Of a DNA stretch of 32,140 nucleotides, positions 1 to 10,854 are shown piece by piece. The notes beneath the pieces were generated by a model. It was given only the letters and a program-made list of their open reading frames with translations, was not told the origin of the DNA and did no database searches. Where the stretch lies: positions 1 through 32,140 of the forward strand of contig CAXKVV010001091.1 in NCBI GenBank assembly GCA_964058805.1. The letters run 5' to 3'. Position 1 is the stretch's first letter, and each line of letters begins with the position of its first letter. Source of the DNA: Schoenoplectus triqueter. Lineage: Eukaryota > Streptophyta > Magnoliopsida > Poales > Cyperaceae. The position numbers and the translations under genes are program-made.

Positions 1-1885
1 TTTCCTCTCTAAGTCAGCAACAGCAAGAACTGCCTTCACTGCGATTTCAGCAAGTGTTCTCTTGCAACGGTTGACTCTGTGCGCATTTTAATAAACTTCA
101 GTTGGCAAAGGATGTGATTGTGTCTGCTAACATATGCTAATATGAAAGTGAACTGTGTAGTTATTTACTAACACTGTATTCCTCTATTGATCATATTGAC
201 ACACAATGCCATCATGGAGGCAAAAGAATTTTAAAGTTTTACAGATTTACAGATTTAGCATTTCAATAATATGCTGAAAGCATACCAGCAACTACAAAAC
301 CTTAATTCTATCCCTCTAATTTCTGCATTTAACGTAGTGTTACACTTGTCACCATCAATTTTGATAAAGAACAATGCAATGGGTATGATTTTTTCCCCTA
401 AAGAGAACGAGTAGCAAGGCCTCATAGTTAACCAACTACAGGCAACACAACTTAAAATGCAAAGTAGAATTATAAGAAATCATTGACAGCAATGTTTTGC
501 ACTGTACAGAATATAGTGATTATTCATTTTCCAAAGTACAATCAGTTAATTTAAATCCATTGTGATTTTGTTTCCTTATATTCTTCTCTAGTTCCATTTT
601 TCTGGTCTTCGATTTCCATCCAGAATTCTAGGTACATAAACACTTAAATATCAAGCTGAAAACTCGAACACAGTCATTAAATCTAATACAATATTCAAAA
701 ACTTACATCTTGGAAGATAAAGTGGTCATGCATGTTTGAACCAAAGGCTCAATGTTATCTGCACTGAACTCATACTTTTGAGATATTTTATCAAGATGCT
801 CAAATGCAATTGTTGAGGCCATTTCATAACCCTCAGCAACGCGAAGTGGGTGGATGCCACGTTCTAGAAGCTTCTCTGCTTGCTCTAGAAGGGCACCAGC
901 CATGACCACCACACCTGTCGTGCCATCACCAATTTCATAGTCTTGGCTTCGCGATAGTTCAACCATTAGTTTCGCAATTTGATTGTCTACATCCATTTGC
1001 TCTAGTATGGTTGCGCCGTCATTTGCTGGTTACAGACAATAAAAGGTATATGCTTAGAATGGACTAAGTGTTATGGGCTTACCTTTTTGCAAGATAGCAA
1101 TATACTTCTCTAACCAACAAATATGCTGAGTGAGGGTACACAAGTTAATACATTCATAACGGGTCAAGCAGATAGATACAACTTTGATTTCAGGATGATG
1201 CATGCATAAGAGGCTAAGAGAAAAGATAGCTAATTTCCAAAAAAATGGAGGATCAGAAAACAAGGTGAAAACTATCATTTATATGGCATTACCAGTTCAG
1301 ATTAATTTTAAAACTAGCATGATACCAATATTGAAGATTGAACAATGACTGGATCAGAAAACAACGTGAAAACTCACACCAAAATATTTGTTCCCGTTTC
1401 TTTTTCTCAAATAAATAGCACATCAATGCAATGATACCATGAAACACCTGATCCACGACCCCACAGAGGCACGAAGCAACGTGAAAACCTATTTCCATCT
1501 AGACCCTTACAAATCGAAAGCATAACCTTAGATCGGATGCAGGAGACAAGTGACCCGGAAATAAGCAAAATAACAAAAATTTGTGAGGATCCACTTTAAA
1601 GCATTCTTATCCAGGCAAATCCGGTTGAAAGCAGAATGCTTAAAAGCGATAAACACGGAGAAAGAGATAGAGAAGAGGAGAAATACTGATGATGACGTCA
1701 CCGTCGGGGGACTGGAGCATCTTGTCCATTCCCTTGGGGCCGAGCGAAGTGCGGAGGATGCGCGCCACCGCGCGGCCGGCGGCGATGTTGGCCTTCTGTG
1801 CATCGAGCCCACGCAGCCTGGTCTTATTCTCCTGTTCCTTGAGTATAATAAACGGCCTCCCATACTCGTCGAACGCGAGCGCCAT
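1..1885 (-). CDS. CCT5: T-complex protein 1 subunit epsilon (CCT5), 5' three exons, partial
   Basis: CCT5 is one of eight subunits of the cytosolic group II chaperonin (CCT/TRiC), which folds actin, tubulin and other proteins using ATP. Three coding exons are seen: 1687-1885, 707-1025 and 1-76 (running off the left edge). All junctions are GT-AG and the reading frame is kept across them. They give about 198 residues of a family of about 535. The start [12 protein letters not shown] is typical of plant CCT5, and the ATG has A at -3 and G at +4. ATP-binding signatures are present: [13 protein letters not shown] in exon 1, [10 protein letters not shown] across the first junction, and [20 protein letters not shown] in exon 2. 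Exon 3 reads [20 protein letters not shown]. Introns are 661 and 630 bp. I see no damage. The rest of the equatorial domain and the apical domain lie outside the window. The subunit call is secure because the N-terminus matches epsilon rather than other CCT subunits. Confidence 0.96.
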
Positions 1886-2000
1886 TTTGGCTTCTTAGTT
1901 CCTCTCGGTCTCCCCTGTCGGAGTGAGAGGTGAGAGAGAGGGAGAGGGAGAGGGAGACGGCGGGATGGAAGTGAAGAGGTTTCTAGACTCGTGGAGTCTG
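1886..2000 (-). promoter_or_regulatory. Probable CCT5 5' leader with CT-rich tract
   Basis: On the coding (minus) strand, the DNA just upstream of the CCT5 ATG is rich in CTCTCC/CTCTCT (about 1926-1960). Such pyrimidine tracts are common in leaders and core promoters of plant housekeeping genes. I see no clear TATA box upstream, and the transcription start cannot be placed from sequence. Confidence 0.4.
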
Positions 2001-2039
2001 AACTGGATGGAAACTTGGAAACCAAAAGAGGGTTTCTCT

Positions 2040-3763
2040 GTGAATGTGTTTGCTAGGTTTTCCAACTTTTTTTTCTTTGTTTAACGGACTGGATCCTTCT
2101 CAAGCCACCCGGTGATAAACTGATGATATGATAAAGATGTTTTATTTTACTGTTTTCAGTAACAGTGGATCAATATATGTGTATGAACATGGCGGAGCCG
2201 GACTTAATTAAAAGAAAATCAGATGATCAAATTTTCAAAATTTTCTTCAATATAAAATTACTTTTTAAATTTTTTTGAAAATATATATAATTACAGAGAT
2301 TTTTTGAAAAAAAAATTCTGATCTAGGAAGTCAGCTTTTCCACTGCCACTATGTTGGCTCTACTCTTTAGAAAAAATAAAGTTATTAACAAATATCTTAT
2401 TAATGATTAAGAATAATTGTTTTTATAATATTGACAATAGAATATTATATTGAATTTTATTTTATATATGATCAATTATTTTAGGACTTTTTCAAGATTT
2501 TTTTTTTCTTTGAAATCTAATTGTTAACATTGTTAAAATAATCATTGTCAAGTTATTTCTACCCTTTTATTTAAATGTATCTATTTAATAAATTGACTAG
2601 ACTTCCTTTTAGACAACTAAAAATACTTCAATCGAACTTACCTGCAAATAAACTGAACGCATGCACTAAAGATTTGCGTTCAACTGAACTCAGTATTGCA
2701 TTTTTCCATGCATTCGCGATTCAATTCGGAGGCATAAATTCAAAATGACTTGTCACGTGTTCAGATTGAAAAAATTATAAAATGCAAGCATTCAAAAATC
2801 ATACGTCCACTGAGTTCTATCTATGTATATGACAAACTTTTCAGTATCTTCCAACTTCCATTTGTTTGATCAAAAGGAGCTAAATATAACTTCTGAAAAA
2901 AATATTTTATGAAATAAGATAGTGTTGTCCAAAAGAATTGAAAAAAAAAAGTATGATTATTTTTTTTATAAAACAAAAGAAAAAAGGATATTTTGTGATG
3001 CACTCCTATTTGACTAAACAAATTGGACTCCATCAGTTAAACTCAAATTTCGGTGTCAACAAATGCTCGGTATAGAATTGTTTAATGTAAACTTTTTTTT
3101 TAATTTATATAACAAACAAAGTATTATTAATTAACTAAATTAATTTTTACCTATGAGATGGCAATTCCTCAGTTTATACTAAATTCTAAAAGATAATAAT
3201 GAAGAGCATAAAAGTTGCTCCTCATTTAATTTAGGCCACTGAGTATTATTAATTAACTAAATTAATCCTCCTCTTCTTCTTCTTCATCTTCCGAGATAAG
3301 CATGTTTTTATCTGAAGGTTATAGTAATTTCTCACCAGCAATAGACCCATCTTAATTCCTAAATTCGATACAATACAATGGATCTAACATGCATTGTCAT
3401 TCTAACCAAAAACATTCTGCCACAGTTGATGATACATTCTTTTTTAAATAGAACTAAATTCCAAGCCATTAGCCTCACCAGGCATGCTTTCTGGTTTAGA
3501 CTTAAATGCGTGCCAGAATGCAACAAAGCCCACTGATTCTTTAGGCTTTATAAATTTGGATTCCGCTATTTTCAATACCAGGATACATAGCACAGTAAAA
3601 ATAAAAATTCACAACTGCAAAAATAAGTCTGGCAAGATCATGAAGTCACCAAAAATCAGCGTTTATATAATTTTCAATTTTACAACATACAATAGGAAAA
3701 AAAAATACTTGTATGTGTAACTATTGGCGCATACCAGATGATGCGGAAGTCCCTGATAACCAT
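2040..3763. other. AT-rich intergenic region between CCT5 and the dehydrogenase gene
   Basis: I see no coding region here. The stretch contains the CCT5 upstream region at its left end and the 3' untranslated region of the dehydrogenase gene at its right end. A 24-bp perfect direct repeat (GTATTATTAATTAACTAAAT plus TAAT) lies at 3121-3144 and 3243-3266, 122 bp apart. Short open frames here match nothing I recognise. Confidence 0.6.
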
Positions 3764-6700
3764 TTAAAAATCATGATTGCCTAGTGTACAAACTGGGGTG
3801 AGGTAGCTGTGCACACCACCACATTCGAGTATAGAAGAAGGCGGCAACTCCATGGTGCATATCTTGTGCACTGCAACGAAAAATGGGAATTGATCCTCCC
3901 ATCCTCTGTCAGCCAATACCTCAAACACCTCTCGTGCAGTCAATGCACCCTTCAAGAGTTGAAAAAACGTATTATATGTCAATATGAATTGTGTACATAT
4001 CAGGCAGCACAGTAAAAATGCACAAGAACATTTTACCTGACATAATAATAGAACAAAGGTTTTGGTTGTGATAGTAAGGGTAAGTGTCAGATATTGTAAA
4101 GAGAGAGAGAGAGAGAGAGAGAGAGAAATGCAATAACAGATTTCTGTATTGATTGATCTGTAATGTTTACAATAGTATTCTTATAAAGAAATAACAGATT
4201 ACAATTCTCTGTAACTAACTTATTGTACAATCAATATATGATAAGCTATGCCTGTATCTCTGTAACTTCTTGTTTGTCATTATCCGTGTCTTCTTTGATC
4301 TCTGTATCATTGCTAATAGTAGGTACTCTACTTGACCTGACTGATTGACTCTCATGGCACCCATGCTCAGATAAACTGTCTGACAAGTACAGACTACAGA
4401 ACAAATCTGGTTGCATACTTGGCCTCAACCAAACCTTTTTCTTCAAATAAAGTGTTTTCTTTACATTTGACAAATGAATACAGGTTTGATTGGTTAAAAT
4501 CTTCAAAAATAGTTGTTAGCTTTTAACAAAACATTGTTAAAAAGGTGATTTTAGTAAAGTTTGAGCTGTCATATAAGTATGATGTTTACATTAGCTTATG
4601 ATTCTTCCTCTACAATGATTATATGAGAATATATGCAAGATTTCAAGTAAATATCTGAACCCTATGGGTGTGTTTGGGTTAGTAGTTGAGAATAGTGTGA
4701 GGTTAGTGATATTTCGGGAAATGTGAGAACAGTACTTTTTTTTTACTATTTCGGGTTAGTAAAATGTTGTTTGGATAGAAACTTGAGAACAGTGGAGAGA
4801 ATAGTTAAAATAATTAATTATTTTTTAGTATTTTATTTAATAATAATAATTAATTATTTCTTATTATTTTCCCTATCCTCATGGACGCTAATCCGCTAAC
4901 CCAATGTTTTCTATGTGTTAGCGAATTAGCACTGTTCTGCTGCTATTCTCGATTTTAATTTTGTGTTTAGATAGTTGCTATTCCCAGAACAATACTATTC
5001 TCCACCATCCAAACACACCCTATAAATATAAGGGTAACTCTAGCATACATCCATCTTTTATGATACAACTAATGCTTATCGTACATTTTTTTTTTTGAAA
5101 AATATCGCTCAAATGAAAAACCCAAAATAATAGATGTGCTTCTAATGGTTTAGGTAAAATGTGTATCAAATTTGAATAAATTTGAAACAGATTTTGCCTT
5201 TCAATGACAGCGTGGTGAATGACCAAATAATTTTTAAATTATTTCAATTTTGATACACATTATATCTAAACAATTAGAAGCACATACTATGATTTTGGAT
5301 TTATCATGTGAGCAATATTTTTCAAAAATATGTACTGAAAGCATTGGATGTACCATAAAATCTAATATGGTCAAGTAATTATTAACACATTTTCTTTTAC
5401 CTGTAGTTTCTGACCTTGCAATACTCCTTCCTCAAGCTCTTTGAAAGACCTACAGTACCAAAGTAAACAAAACATAACATATAAATTGGATTTGATGTAT
5501 GTCTTGTAGATTATAGATCCTGAACTAATATATCAACATCATATGAAAAATACAGATAGTTTTAGAAGCTTAACCTTTTTCCACCACTTCTTGCAAAGGC
5601 CTCAGCTACCTTCCGATTCCGTCCTCCATCTAAAGAGAAGCATACAAACTTGTATGAATGCAATTGACATAGAAAAACACCAAATAACATTTTTTGTTTT
5701 GGGGGGGGGGGGGGGTCAGGGCTATTTCCAATTTTGAGTTCTGTGAATTGAAACATGCCATTTTAGCCACATTAAGCATAATCACCATGTTATTGATTCT
5801 CTGGTATATTCATTGTGTTCTTATATTGAAAGGATTCTTATTGGTTCCTACAATAGGCTTAGCTCGTCTTCTTTGGAACATACAAAAGGATCAAATTACT
5901 AACAGAAGTAGATGGATAACATTTTGTCATTTTATTTAAGAAAAATGAAACTGATGCATACAGCACGTGGCAATTAGATCAGCCACACCACAACTTTCAA
6001 AGAATGTGCTTTCCTTCACAGAAGGAAACAATAATTTGGAAAAGGCTCGCATTTCCTTCAACCCTATGCGGATTATTGCTGCCTAGATAATTTGATATAG
6101 CAGAATGTCAGTCAATACGAACCACAATTTTCATTTTGTTTTATCATTAGTCTAAGTATAGTATAAATATGTAGAAGAAACCAATGCTTTGAGTGGCAAG
6201 GAGAAGTTTGATAAAGATGTGTTGGCACAACTGCAAATCTACTATGATTTATGACCGAAATTAGCACACAAAGATCACCGTGACACTTGGTTTATATTTG
6301 TTATCCTGAGTGCATCAACTATAACAAGACTAACCAATACAAGACCGTACCCCCTCTGATTTCTTTCTGCTCTTCAATTCCCCCAAAACTTCATGCAATA
6401 AATACAGAGCCACTCACAATACGTAAGTAGAAAACAACCACACAGGAAAAACTCTGGTATTGTCTTAATCAGTACTGGAAGACTGACAATTGATGATCTA
6501 CTAACATAGCACGCTATTTTGGAAGAAATGTGACATGGAATTCATTAGTACAAGTGCAAATAATTCAATTAATGAAACTCCAGAACTTGTATGTGTACCT
6601 TTGTATTGTTTCCCATCTCCAAACCATCAACAATACCTAGAACAGTACAAAAACAAATTAACACATCAGACTAATGTGTTGTACTCTGACCAGTACATAA

Positions 6701-8691
6701 TTTTTACGACTCTTTCATGTTATATTGACCAGAGCATACAGATACATCTCAAGCAAGCTAACAAATGCCTGCCAAACTCAAAAAGTACATGTGAAAATCC
6801 AATATTATGACCAGCACTTGCCAGTAATATAGGTTAGTTTATCAATATCCTTATTTCCCTTCTAGCGGCAGAGGCCAAAAATGGTAGGTAATTCTTGAAA
6901 GTCAACTGAAGTTTTACAATTTGGATGAATTGAGAAGAATTTTCAAAATACCTGCTGCAATGGCGACAATATTTTTTAGGGTTCCACAAAGTTCTACTCC
7001 TTCTATGTCCTCTACCTGCACATACATACATAAGAAAAAAGTTATCATTTTCCACAAATAGGATATTAATTTTAATTCTTTTTTCTTTTTCCTGCTTTTC
7101 TGGGTCATTTTTAATTCTCAACTGCAATGAAAAGATTAAAGAAAAAAACTAACAATGGAAACAAGAAAATAAGGGGTGGCGAACAACCGAGCCCATCTAT
7201 TTGCAACTTCCTTGTCTTCTCTGTATCCTATTGTTGCTTCACTCAATTTCTCCTCTGCAATCTATGTCACATGAAACGAAATATTAATTTTGCATCTGGA
7301 TTCTGCAAGCACCTTTACTTACATCTATCAAACACCTAATTGTTCTCACACAAAATTATTTTGCATACCAATTTTTTGAGTACATTGTGGAGGACATATT
7401 TCAAGAAATGATGAATATACCAAGAGCTTTTACAATGAGAAGACAAGATTACTTTAATGCTGATTCAGAATAAAATGGTACAAGTTCACAATTTTTGCTT
7501 GTCAGTATCATTTTTTGAATATTTCACATCGGAGCAAAAAAAAAAGAATAAGGGAGGATAATAAATATATGCTTGCCTCATTTGCAATATTGGCACCCAT
7601 AAGAACACAACAGTTAATACCAAGAACATCTGTAATAAGCTTGGAGATCATACATGATCCTTCTTTTTTCACTTCCATCCCCTTAATTAGAGAAATTGCC
7701 TTAGCTTCAGGTTTGATTTTTCCAACAAGCCTCTTGCAAATTCCCTTGACATATGAATGTGGGGTCACAAACACCAACATATCTGCATCTTTTACTGAAA
7801 CCCCCCAAAAAGAAGTAGAATATTAAAGAGGTCAAACTTATTTAAATCAAAAGGAACGTACTTGCAATAACTTTTTTTTTATCTAAAAATAGAAAAATCC
7901 GCAAGTTTGAATTATAAATATCACCTGTATTATCTAAGTCTGGATCTGCTATCACATTGGATCCAAGATTTATTCCTGGCAAATACTTGCAGTTCTCCTT
8001 ATTGAATAAAAAAATTGTAGTACACTGGGTCATATAAATCTCATGAAGAAGTACAACATAATATAAAAAATATCAAGAGCTCTAAATAGAAAACATTACA
8101 TGGTTTTCGTTGATGGTTTCAGAAAGTTTCTCCCCAGTTGGGAAAGTTTCTTCATAAACCCACATCCTGACTTCATCTTCAAATTAATAAAATACAATAA
8201 CAGACAAAAATCTAAGTAAATTGATGAGTTTCTATAAATTTATTCTTAGATCCTTATGCAGTTTCTACATTCCCAAATCAGGAAAAAGGACGAGACAACG
8301 TGATAGGTGCGGTGTGCCAACTATAAAGATACAATCAAAACGATTTAATAATCCCAAAATGAACTAAAACCACCTTAAAAAAAAATGCCAAATATTAATT
8401 TGAGTGAAATTAAAATCAAATTAATGCCAGAGCCTTCCCACCCCTCCCCTCTTTATTACATGGAAATATGAATGAGGGACCCAACAACAGTAAATTGGCA
8501 TGACGATCAACTAATAATAATCAGATGGTAGCTTTTTTTTTCTGGAAAGAAAGGAAATAAAAGAAATTACCATGAAAAATGCTTTGCTTGATGGTGTTAG
8601 ATGCAATTATTTTGGTTGCAACGCTGCCCCAGTTACCGCTGCCTATCACAGCCACGTTGTAGACTCCTCCATTTTCCATAATAGGAGCCAT
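3764..8691 (-). CDS. NAD-dependent glycerol-3-phosphate dehydrogenase, 11 exons
   Basis: Interconverts dihydroxyacetone phosphate and glycerol 3-phosphate with NAD(H), feeding glycerolipid synthesis and redox shuttling. Coding exons: 8571-8691, 8100-8176, 7925-7997, 7577-7794, 7154-7261, 6952-7015, 6599-6636, 5962-6082, 5575-5629, 5401-5449, 3764-3949. They total 1110 nt, or 369 residues plus stop, with frame kept throughout. The NAD motif GSGNWG is at residues 17-22. [12 protein letters not shown] holds a conserved Lys (about 128), and [17 protein letters not shown] holds the second catalytic Lys (about 213). [13 protein letters not shown] (273-285) is the C-terminal domain signature. It most resembles the plant family of Arabidopsis At5g40610, but [12 protein letters not shown] lacks a plastid transit peptide, so a cytosolic enzyme is inferred. 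Exon 7 is only 38 bp. Intron 4 appears to begin with GC rather than GT. The last 19 or so residues after SSILEC look unlike the family and may hide a missed splice. Confidence 0.93.
4101..4126. repeat. (GA)13 microsatellite in dehydrogenase intron 10
   Basis: An uninterrupted GA dinucleotide run lies within the 1.45-kb tenth intron of the dehydrogenase gene, about 150 bp upstream of exon 11 on the plus-strand scale. It is likely to vary in length between individuals. Confidence 0.9.
4663..5023. mobile_element. MITE, Tourist/PIF-Harbinger-like, in dehydrogenase intron 10
   Basis: A perfect 12-bp terminal inverted repeat GGGTGTGTTTGG (4666-4677) is matched by CCAAACACACCC (5009-5020). It is flanked on both sides by TAT (4663-4665 and 5021-5023), a likely 3-bp target duplication. 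The body of about 355 bp is AT-rich and non-coding, and GAGAATAG recurs just inside both ends. Size, termini and 3-bp duplication fit Tourist-type MITEs mobilised by PIF/Harbinger transposases. TAT is not the usual TAA/TTA, so the superfamily is an inference. Confidence 0.8.
5031..5380. mobile_element. Foldback (MITE-like) element with long imperfect arms
   Basis: Two arms of roughly 140 bp are imperfect inverted copies of each other. The left arm contains ATGTGCTTCTAATGGTTTAG and AAATGTGTATCAAATTTGAA (about 5132-5181). The right arm read on the other strand contains ATGTGCTTCTAATTGTTTAG and TAATGTGTATCAAAATTGAA. The arms are separated by only about 50 bp, so the whole element could form a long hairpin. 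It sits only about 8 bp from the neighbouring Tourist-like element. I could not fix exact ends or a target duplication. Confidence 0.75.
5701..5715. repeat. G15 homopolymer (C15 on the coding strand)
   Basis: Fifteen consecutive G lie in intron 8 of the dehydrogenase gene. On the coding strand this is a C tract about 70 bp upstream of the exon 9 acceptor. Its length may be subject to sequencing or assembly error. Confidence 0.9.
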
Positions 8692-8966
8692 GTTAAGTTC
8701 TTGCCTAGAGTTAGATGGGAGTAGGAGAAGAAGGGAGAAGAGAGAACTTTTAGTTATTTTGAGGCGGTGGGATTAGCTTTTGAACTAATTATCAAGCGCT
8801 ACCTCCTCCTCTTCTTTATTTCTTTTATTTGATTAGTTTTGGGTTTCCACAATTCCACTTGTTGGAAAAAAAAAATAAAGAAGTGAGTGCATTTCGTAAA
8901 TCATGCCACGTCGGTGCAAAAAGGATAGAATCCTCTGCTGCGGAGTACGGGTATTAAGCAAGTTTG

Positions 8967-9024
8967 AGCCGTCCGATCTTGCCCGGATCGATCTGGCACT
9001 AAATTTGAGTTAGATCGAACGGCT
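8967..9024. repeat. Short imperfect inverted repeat (AGCCGTCCGATC hairpin)
   Basis: AGCCGTCCGATC at 8967-8978 pairs with GATCGAACGGCT at 9013-9024 with one mismatch, around a 34-nt loop that itself contains GGATCGATC. It stands out as GC-richer than its surroundings. It may be the remnant of a small MITE or a dispersed hairpin repeat; no function can be assigned. Confidence 0.55.
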
Positions 9025-9756
9025 GGAAATGATAAATAATAGTCATGTAAGTTCCTTGCGAACCGTTATCTTGAGTCTTGATTTCAGGTGTCAACTCATA
9101 AACTCGTATTACGATGCGTCAAACGAATTTTTTTATTTATTGCGTGATCACTGATAAAAAAATGGAATTTGATTTGTTGTGCGATTTAGTCATTTAAAGA
9201 TGTCAACGTATATTCGAAATTCCGCAAATTTGAACCGTCTATATGAATTCAAAAAAGAGACTGATAATAGTCCCACTGTTTTGTCTCAAAATTTATCCTC
9301 ATGTTGACCGGTGCTAATGACTCAGTAAAATCTTCAGCGACTTAGTCACGTGCTCAATAACGCTAATTTCTCTTTGATTCCATTTATACCAAATAGTATA
9401 ATTATTTAATGCAACTCTCTAAGTCTCTATATTATATACATTCATGATAGTAGTGCCTTACCTAAACTTTGACATTTTGATCATTTAACTTACTCAAGTG
9501 CCTTCAAGATACGGACAATAGGTCTGACCTCTCCAATAGCTAATTATATATGATGATGGTATTATTTGTACCATCAATATTGATAGTTTGTGCTAATATT
9601 CATCAATGAAATTAATATATCAATTACACTATTTACTCAAAATTAAATTTGTAAATGACTTTTGGTGATTTACTTATTTTTGTGTGACATAATTTTTGAG
9701 CTAATTCAATAACGGGTGTTACGATCCGCTAAAATATCTCCTTCTTCATTCTTATA

Positions 9757-10250
9757 CTATCTATGCTGAACACTCTGGTTATTTAAATAAAATAAACTAA
9801 CTATATATATTAAGTATATAATATAATATTATATCCGCACATGTAAAAGCCCCACTGAAGCATATTATGCTATTTATACCAAATGCTCTAGTTATTTATA
9901 TATAAAAAGTTAACTATTTATATTAAGTATAGAAATACAATACTATAATACACTAATATTAAAGTTACCGATGGGTCTCATGATTCACTATCGTGACTGT
10001 TTCTTCGGTCTTATGTTATTTATATTGAAAACTCTAATTATTCAAATATATATAACAAACTAACTATTTATATTAAGTATGAAAATACACGAATATATTG
10101 GTAAATGCTAATATAAAAATCAATGACACGTCTCACTATTCACAAAAATAATTGCTCCTTTGCTCTCCTGCTATTTATATCAAAACATTGGGTTATTTAC
10201 ATATAACAAACTAACTATTTAAATTAAGCTATTTATAGTCACAATTTATT
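9757..10250. repeat. Diverged tandem repeat, four units of about 113-155 bp
   Basis: A related phrase, CTATTTATACCAAA then CTCTAGTTATTT then AACTAACTATTTATATTAAG, recurs with drift from units starting near 9757, 9870, 10016 and 10171. Units 2 and 3 also end with related text around TCTCA-GATTCACTATCG and TCTCACTATTCAC. An isolated further match (ATTTATACCAAATAGTATAATTATTT) lies near 9383. The array abuts the left end of the CACTA element. Confidence 0.6.
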
Positions 10251-10284
10251 TTGTTTATTTGGATAAAAATATTCATTAGCATTA

Positions 10285-10570
10285 CACCACTACAATTTTG
10301 GGCTATTATAGCGGTTAAAAATGGGATTTTATAGCGGGTTAGGGGGGCTGCAACAGGGGGTGCTGTAAAATGGTTTGTAAGGTCCGCTATTAAAGGGGAA
10401 GACGAAAAGCGGAAAGGAAAAGGCTATTATAGCGGTTGCGCCCCAACGACCGCTATAATAGGGTGATATTATAGCGGTTTTTTGTTTAGAGCTGCTATAA
10501 CAGCTCTTTATTTTTGAGCTTCTAATATCAGCTCCCTCATCACAACCGCTATAAAATCCATTATTTTTTT
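10285..10570. repeat. Left subterminal motif array of the CACTA element
   Basis: About seven copies of TATAGCGGTT or its reverse complement AACCGCTATA lie within 280 bp of the left terminus, in both orientations, for example near 10307, 10331, 10425, 10450 and 10546. In characterised En/Spm elements, arrays like this are bound by the TnpA-type DNA-binding protein. Confidence 0.85.
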
Positions 10571-10854
10571 TAATTGCTGCCAGATTTTCTGTGGCTAGCC
10601 CATGTTGCTAGCCATATATTTCAGATGCTGATCAAATCAGCAATTGATAATCACCATATCAAAACACTTTGTACAAGCACATATTAATTTATCAATCACA
10701 CATACAACTAACTACATACGAAATATAATGTACACACATTCAAACATACCAAAATAACATTATAATTTACATATTTAATTAATCTACAAAATTTACAACA
10801 TGCATATAATTGTGCCAAAATAAAAATAATATCTCCAAAATTATACAACAAGAA

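Larger units (their letters stand above)
8692..10284. other. Upstream region of the dehydrogenase gene and AT-rich intergenic DNA
   Basis: The first 70 bp or so form the likely dehydrogenase leader: pyrimidine-rich on the minus strand, with ATG context AACATGG. No TATA box is evident. Beyond about 8870 there is no recognisable gene. A short hairpin (8967-9024) and a diverged tandem repeat (from 9757) are listed separately. The CACTA element begins at 10285. Confidence 0.6.

Noticed and set aside
1583..1933. 116-codon plus-strand open frame
   Set aside because: Antisense of CCT5 exon 1.
1528..2025. 165-codon minus-strand open frame over the CCT5 first exon
   Set aside because: It is in a different frame from the CCT5 protein and its Ser/Pro/Arg-rich text comes from the CT-rich leader.
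4246..4506. 86-codon minus-strand open frame in dehydrogenase intron 10, next to LTR-like text at 4087-4228
   Set aside because: Its acidic C-terminal part vaguely resembles a Copia linker, but no diagnostic motif is present and the neighbouring TGT...ACA unit lacks matching flanks.
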